Positions 60,854 through 64,000 of a stretch of DNA of 64,000 nucleotides are shown in pieces (within the stretch, counting starts at the first letter, position 1; every line of letters begins with the position of its first letter). The stretch spans positions 1 to 64,000 of the forward strand of contig JAEXFN010000028.1 in the NCBI GenBank assembly GCA_023400055.1. The letters run 5' to 3'. Below the pieces are notes generated by a model. It was given only the letters and a program-made list of their open reading frames with translations. It ran no database searches and had not been told where the DNA came from. The position numbers and the translations under genes were made by a program. Source of the stretch: Bacillota bacterium. Lineage in GTDB: Bacteria; Bacillota; UBA4882; UBA8346.

Positions 60854-60985
60854 AAGAAATTTGATGAATAATCCGATGAAAATATGTCTTAACAATTATT
60901 AAGATGATAATTCCCAGTTTTTGGTCCAATGTATTGCAGCATAGCTGCGATTGCAACAGTGGATGGCCACAAGGAGGTCTATGGA

Positions 60986-61780
60986 ATGTCGGGTAGAGTT
61001 ATCGTTATTACTTCGGGAAAAGGTGGAGTTGGAAAGACCACTACCTGTGCCAATATCGGAACCGGCTTGGCGCTACGGAAACGGAAAACCGTACTAATCG
61101 ATGCGGATATCGGTTTACGGAATCTGGACGTGGTGATGGGTCTCGAGAATCGCATCGTTTACGATCTGGTTCATGTCGTCGAGAAACAGTGCAAAATAAA
61201 ACAAGCCTTGATCAAGGATAAACGCTTCGAAAACCTTTATCTGTTGCCGGCGGCGCAAACCAAGGAGAAAGACGCCGTTAAGCCGGAACAGATGAAAGAA
61301 CTTTGTGACGAGTTGCGGAACGAATTCGATAATATCTTAATCGACTGCCCGGCCGGAATCGAACAGGGTTTTCGGAATGCCATCGCCGGCGCCGATCAAG
61401 CCATCATCGTAACGACGCCCGACGTCTCGGCGGTCCGCGATGCCGATCGGATCATCGGTTTGTTGCAAGCCAACGAGTTCGCCGTCCCGCAACTGATAAT
61501 CAATCGGGTCCGGCCGGAAATGGTCCGCAAGGGAGATATGATGGATATTTCCGATGTCAATGACATTCTGGCCATTGATCTGCTGGGAGTGGTCCCCGAC
61601 GACCAAAGCATCATTGTTTCTACCAACCGCGGCGAACCGGCGGTAATGGATCAGGCCTCCCGGGCCGGCGAAGCGTACCGGAATATTGTGGCGCGGCTCG
61701 AGGGCGAGAGCGTCCCGTTCATGTCAATGGATTACGACGTCGGGCTCTTTCAGAAGCTGATGCGGCTTATTAAGAAATAG
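60986..61780 (+). CDS. minD: Septum site-determining protein MinD
   Basis: A 264-residue ATPase that, with MinC and MinE, places the division septum. The deviant Walker A is SGKGGVGKTTTCANIG, followed by LIDADIGLRNLDVVMGLE and DCPAGIEQGF. The C-terminal amphipathic helix VGLFQKLMRLIKK is the membrane-targeting sequence. Start at ATG 60986, seven bases after AAGGAGGTC. Followed by minE and rodA. Unusually, no minC lies directly upstream. Confidence 0.97.
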   Translation: MSGRVIVITSGKGGVGKTTTCANIGTGLALRKRKTVLIDADIGLRNLDVVMGLENRIVYDLVHVVEKQCKIKQALIKDKRFENLYLLPAAQTKEKDAVKPEQMKELCDELRNEFDNILIDCPAGIEQGFRNAIAGADQAIIVTTPDVSAVRDADRIIGLLQANEFAVPQLIINRVRPEMVRKGDMMDISDVNDILAIDLLGVVPDDQSIIVSTNRGEPAVMDQASRAGEAYRNIVARLEGESVPFMSMDYDVGLFQKLMRLIKK

Positions 61781-61861
61781 CCATGATCATTCAATGGGAA
61801 GCGGTATCTGTCATTTCCAATCATCCGAATGAGCAATGGATACAAAGCGAGGGTTTTGGCG

Positions 61862-62113
61862 ATGGATTTTATGAATAAGTTCTTTAAAGAGGATTCGAGC
61901 AAAGACCGGGCCGTGGAGCGGCTCCGGCTGGTGCTGGTGCACGATCGGGCCAGTGTCTCGCCGGGATTGATGGAGTCGTTAAAAGAGGACCTGATTCAGG
62001 TCATCTCAAAATATATGGATATTGACGAACAGACCATGGAAGTTAACTTAACCTCCTCCGAACGCTCGGCTTCCTTAGTTGCAAATATCCCGGTGAAACG
62101 CATACGAAGATAA
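61862..62113 (+). CDS. minE: Cell division topological specificity factor MinE
   Basis: An 83-residue protein with the anti-MinCD N-terminal helix region (MDFMNKFFKED, RAVERLRLVLVHDRAS) and the dimerisation domain (ESLKEDLIQVISKYMDI, with strand MEVNLTSSERSASLVANIPV). The ATG at 61862 fits the family. MinE drives pole-to-pole oscillation of MinD; it is absent from Bacillus, so its presence sets this organism apart. Confidence 0.93.
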   Translation: MDFMNKFFKEDSSKDRAVERLRLVLVHDRASVSPGLMESLKEDLIQVISKYMDIDEQTMEVNLTSSERSASLVANIPVKRIRR

Positions 62114-62216
62114 CAGACGGCTCTCCGGAGCCGTTTTAAACTATTGTAGGGACTTTTTTCTGGTAGACTCGCGGCAACGAACGGGATATAATATTGAAGG
62201 ATGAGGAGGGGCAGCG

Positions 62217-63338
62217 ATGGACCGTCGGCTTTTGAAAAACATGGATTTCACGTTACTGGCGGTAGTTGCCATCCTAATCTTCATCGGTTTGTTAATGGTC
62301 TTCAGCGCGACTCACGCCAAGGTCGCTCTGACGCACGGCGATTCTTTGGCCTTCGTAAAAAAACAATTGATTGCGGTGGTCATCGGCGTTTTATTTATGG
62401 TAGGGATGTTGTTTTTTGATTACCGTATTTCAGACCGGATGTTACAATTCCTCTATGGGTTAAATATTGTGATGCTGATTCTGGTGCTCGTTTTCGGGAG
62501 CACGCGGAATGGCGCCCAGAGCTGGTTGTTTGGCGTCCAGCCGTCAGAGTTTTCCAAGGTGATCATGATCGTAACCTTCGGAAAATACTTGGCCGAGAAG
62601 GAGACGCTGACCTCTTTCTATAGCTTTATCGGACCGTTTTGTTTTGTCGGGGTTCCGCTGTTGTTAATCTTGCTCCAGCCCGACCTGGGAACCGCTTTGG
62701 TTTTTATCTTTTTCATGTTTACCATGATGTATACCGCCGGGGCGCCCGGCTGGAAGTTGTTACTGTTGATCGGCATTGGCATCGCCGGGGTCGTGCTGAT
62801 TTTTGCCGCCCATCAATTCTTGAAGACCCCCTTGCCATTCAAGGAATATCAGATCGCCCGGTTGACCAGTTTCATCGATCCGGAGCGGGATCCGCAGGGG
62901 AGCGGCTGGAATGTTCGTCAGGCGGTCATCGCCGTCGGTTCCGGCCAGTTTTTCGGCAAGGGATTGTTCCGGGGGACGCAAGGGAGATTGGGGTATCTGC
63001 CGGAAAACCATACCGATTTCATCTTTGCCGTGCTCTGTGAAGAGCTCGGCTTTATCGGCGGTTTTGGGGTGCTTTTCCTCTTTTTCTCACTGATCTGGCG
63101 CGGCATCCGCGTCGGGTATCAGGCGCGGGATAAAACCGGCACGATTATCGCGGTCGGTTTGGTTTCGATGTTTTTATTCCATATTTTGGAGAATATCGGG
63201 ATGAACATCGGAATTATGCCGATCACCGGCATTCCTTTGCCGTTTATCAGTTCCGGGGGAAGTTCCATGATCGCCAATCTGGCGGCCATCGGGATGTTGA
63301 CCAATATTTGGGCACGGCGTCAGAAAATTATGTTTTAG
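62217..63338 (+). CDS. rodA: SEDS peptidoglycan polymerase RodA
   Basis: A 373-residue, ten-helix SEDS glycosyltransferase of the elongasome. Signatures are VQPSEFSKVIMI, LLQPDLGTALVF, the catalytic loop LPENHTDFIFAV with the key Asp, and GIPLPFISSGGSSM. Position after minD-minE supports RodA over FtsW or SpoVE. GATGAGGAGG precedes the ATG. A terminator follows. Confidence 0.95.
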   Translation: MDRRLLKNMDFTLLAVVAILIFIGLLMVFSATHAKVALTHGDSLAFVKKQLIAVVIGVLFMVGMLFFDYRISDRMLQFLYGLNIVMLILVLVFGSTRNGAQSWLFGVQPSEFSKVIMIVTFGKYLAEKETLTSFYSFIGPFCFVGVPLLLILLQPDLGTALVFIFFMFTMMYTAGAPGWKLLLLIGIGIAGVVLIFAAHQFLKTPLPFKEYQIARLTSFIDPERDPQGSGWNVRQAVIAVGSGQFFGKGLFRGTQGRLGYLPENHTDFIFAVLCEELGFIGGFGVLFLFFSLIWRGIRVGYQARDKTGTIIAVGLVSMFLFHILENIGMNIGIMPITGIPLPFISSGGSSMIANLAAIGMLTNIWARRQKIMF

Positions 63339-63344
63339 TTCGGT

Positions 63345-63377
63345 GACATCTGTTATTTTTATAACAGATGTTTTTTG
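63345..63377 (+). terminator. Terminator of rodA
   Basis: ACATCTGTTAT and ATAACAGATGT arms with a six-T tail. Confidence 0.95.
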
Positions 63378-63415
63378 TTTCATCTTTCTTTAAATTTGCG
63401 ACATGAGGTGAAGCC

Positions 63416-63862
63416 ATGAATTCAGAGCTGGTTGAATACCGGGCGGGCGGCATCGTGGTTCGTTTGGAGGCGGGAAATATTGAATACTTGCTGGTTACCA
63501 GCAATTCCTTCCGGAGCCGTTGGATCGTTCCCGCCGGTCATGTCGAAACGGGAGAATCTCCGGCCGCGGCCGCAGTCCGCGAAGTGATGGAGGAAGCCGG
63601 AGTAGCAGCCATGGTAGTCGAAGACCTGGGGAGTATTCAGTATTTATGGAACCGGCAGCAACAAATGGTGCGCATCGACACGCGTCTTTTCCTGATGAAG
63701 TATCTTCATACTCAAGTTAGCGAGCCCGAGGGAAGGCGAGTCCGGTTTTTCACCATCGATCAGCTTCAGAAGTTGGAAATGTGGGAAGAAACGAGCGATT
63801 TTTTACAGCGGGCTCACCGACAAATTGACCAATTAAAATTCAAGTTCGTTAATCCGGAATGA
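63416..63862 (+). CDS. NUDIX hydrolase
   Basis: A 148-residue protein with a complete Nudix box, GHVETGESPAAAAVREVMEE followed by AGV, matching GX5EX7REUXEEXGU. Such enzymes hydrolyse nucleoside diphosphate derivatives; the substrate cannot be deduced (an NUDT2-like Ap4A or housecleaning activity is possible). GAGGTGAAGCC precedes the ATG. Confidence 0.93.
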   Translation: MNSELVEYRAGGIVVRLEAGNIEYLLVTSNSFRSRWIVPAGHVETGESPAAAAVREVMEEAGVAAMVVEDLGSIQYLWNRQQQMVRIDTRLFLMKYLHTQVSEPEGRRVRFFTIDQLQKLEMWEETSDFLQRAHRQIDQLKFKFVNPE

Positions 63863-63910
63863 GAACCGCCATGCGCTTACTGGATTTATAGGCAATCATA
63901 GGAAGGGACG

Positions 63911-64000
63911 ATGAGTATCGAAAATAGATTTAAAAAAGAACTGCAAAGACTCGATGAAAAACTTTTCTACCTGATCAACCGTTGCCTAAAGAATCCGTTT
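63911..64000 (+). CDS. N-terminus of a probable PAP2-family phosphatase (partial)
   Basis: Thirty codons are visible from an ATG at 63911 with GGAAGGGACG upstream; the window ends before any stop. The sequence RLDEKLFYLINRCLKNPF resembles the start of PAP2-type membrane phosphatases (often undecaprenyl-diphosphate phosphatases), which begin with LDxxLFxxINxxLxNPxLD. This is inference from a short segment. Confidence 0.45.
   Translation, partial: MSIENRFKKELQRLDEKLFYLINRCLKNPF

Overview
The window reads as a chromosomal segment of a GC-rich, spore-forming, anaerobic member of the Bacillota. The grounds are a Veg protein, a spore photoproduct lyase homologue, a SpoVB-type flippase, YlbF, YkuK, DUF896 and DUF421 family proteins, strong AGGAGG ribosome binding sites, consensus sigma-A promoters and many TTG/GTG starts. 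Desulfoferrodoxin, ferritin, a K+-independent membrane pyrophosphatase and CoA-activase-type iron-sulfur proteins fit an anaerobe. MinD-MinE-RodA and M16 peptidases fit a deep-branching lineage of the Hydrogenispora/Limnochordia kind, but that placement is inference only. I see no complete insertion sequence, prophage, CRISPR array, rRNA or tRNA.

Layout. 0-3 kb: a 12-copy 21-bp tandem array, then the biotin ECF transporter bioY-bioM-bioN on the minus strand behind a consensus promoter. 3-9 kb: a large poly-HAMP chemoreceptor, glutamate dehydrogenase and a GreA-like protein. 9.5-12.5 kb: a three-gene BadF/HgdC-type activase cluster. 12.8-16 kb: an AraC-GyrI regulator, a GC-rich 21-bp array and an exported DUF4015 glycosidase-like protein. 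16-21.4 kb: rplM-rpsI, thiN, a rod-like RNA candidate, mazEF, tsaE-tsaB-rimI and phoU. 21.5-22.4 kb: the best 21-bp array and several palindromes. 22.5-32 kb: L,D-transpeptidase, solute-binding-like protein, degenerate response regulator-GGDEF, rsmA, ykuK, veg, splB, murB, a TolB-like propeller and a FadR-type regulator. 32-37 kb: a second DUF4015 protein, a diacylglycerol glucosyltransferase-like enzyme, DUF896, another 21-bp array and a DUF421/DUF4363 pair.

37.5-46.7 kb holds ylbF, an exported EF-hand-like protein with an active/inactive M16 peptidase pair, a MarR-desulfoferrodoxin-ferritin oxidative stress block, a SEC-C methionine aminopeptidase, an M20 peptidase and DUF554. 47-54 kb holds an unassigned polytopic membrane protein, hppA with a short upstream reading frame, a SpoVB-like flippase and mazG. 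54-64 kb holds a multi-PAS hybrid kinase next to a haem-binding-family protein, a gene-free structured region, a secreted CAP protein, another 21-bp array, minD-minE-rodA, a NUDIX hydrolase and the start of a probable PAP2 phosphatase.

The most unusual signal is a set of five intergenic arrays with a period of exactly 21 bp: 1-252, 13.89-14.21 kb, 21.52-21.78 kb, 35.67-35.87 kb and 60.68-60.81 kb. They differ in sequence but keep the period. In two of them the core is a perfect palindrome (GAGCTC or GATCGATC type) locked at 21-bp spacing over 10 to 13 consecutive sites. The other notable points are a spore photoproduct lyase homologue whose hydrogen-donor cysteine is serine, a response regulator whose phospho-acceptor aspartate is asparagine, and an upstream reading frame with an ideal ribosome binding site ahead of hppA.
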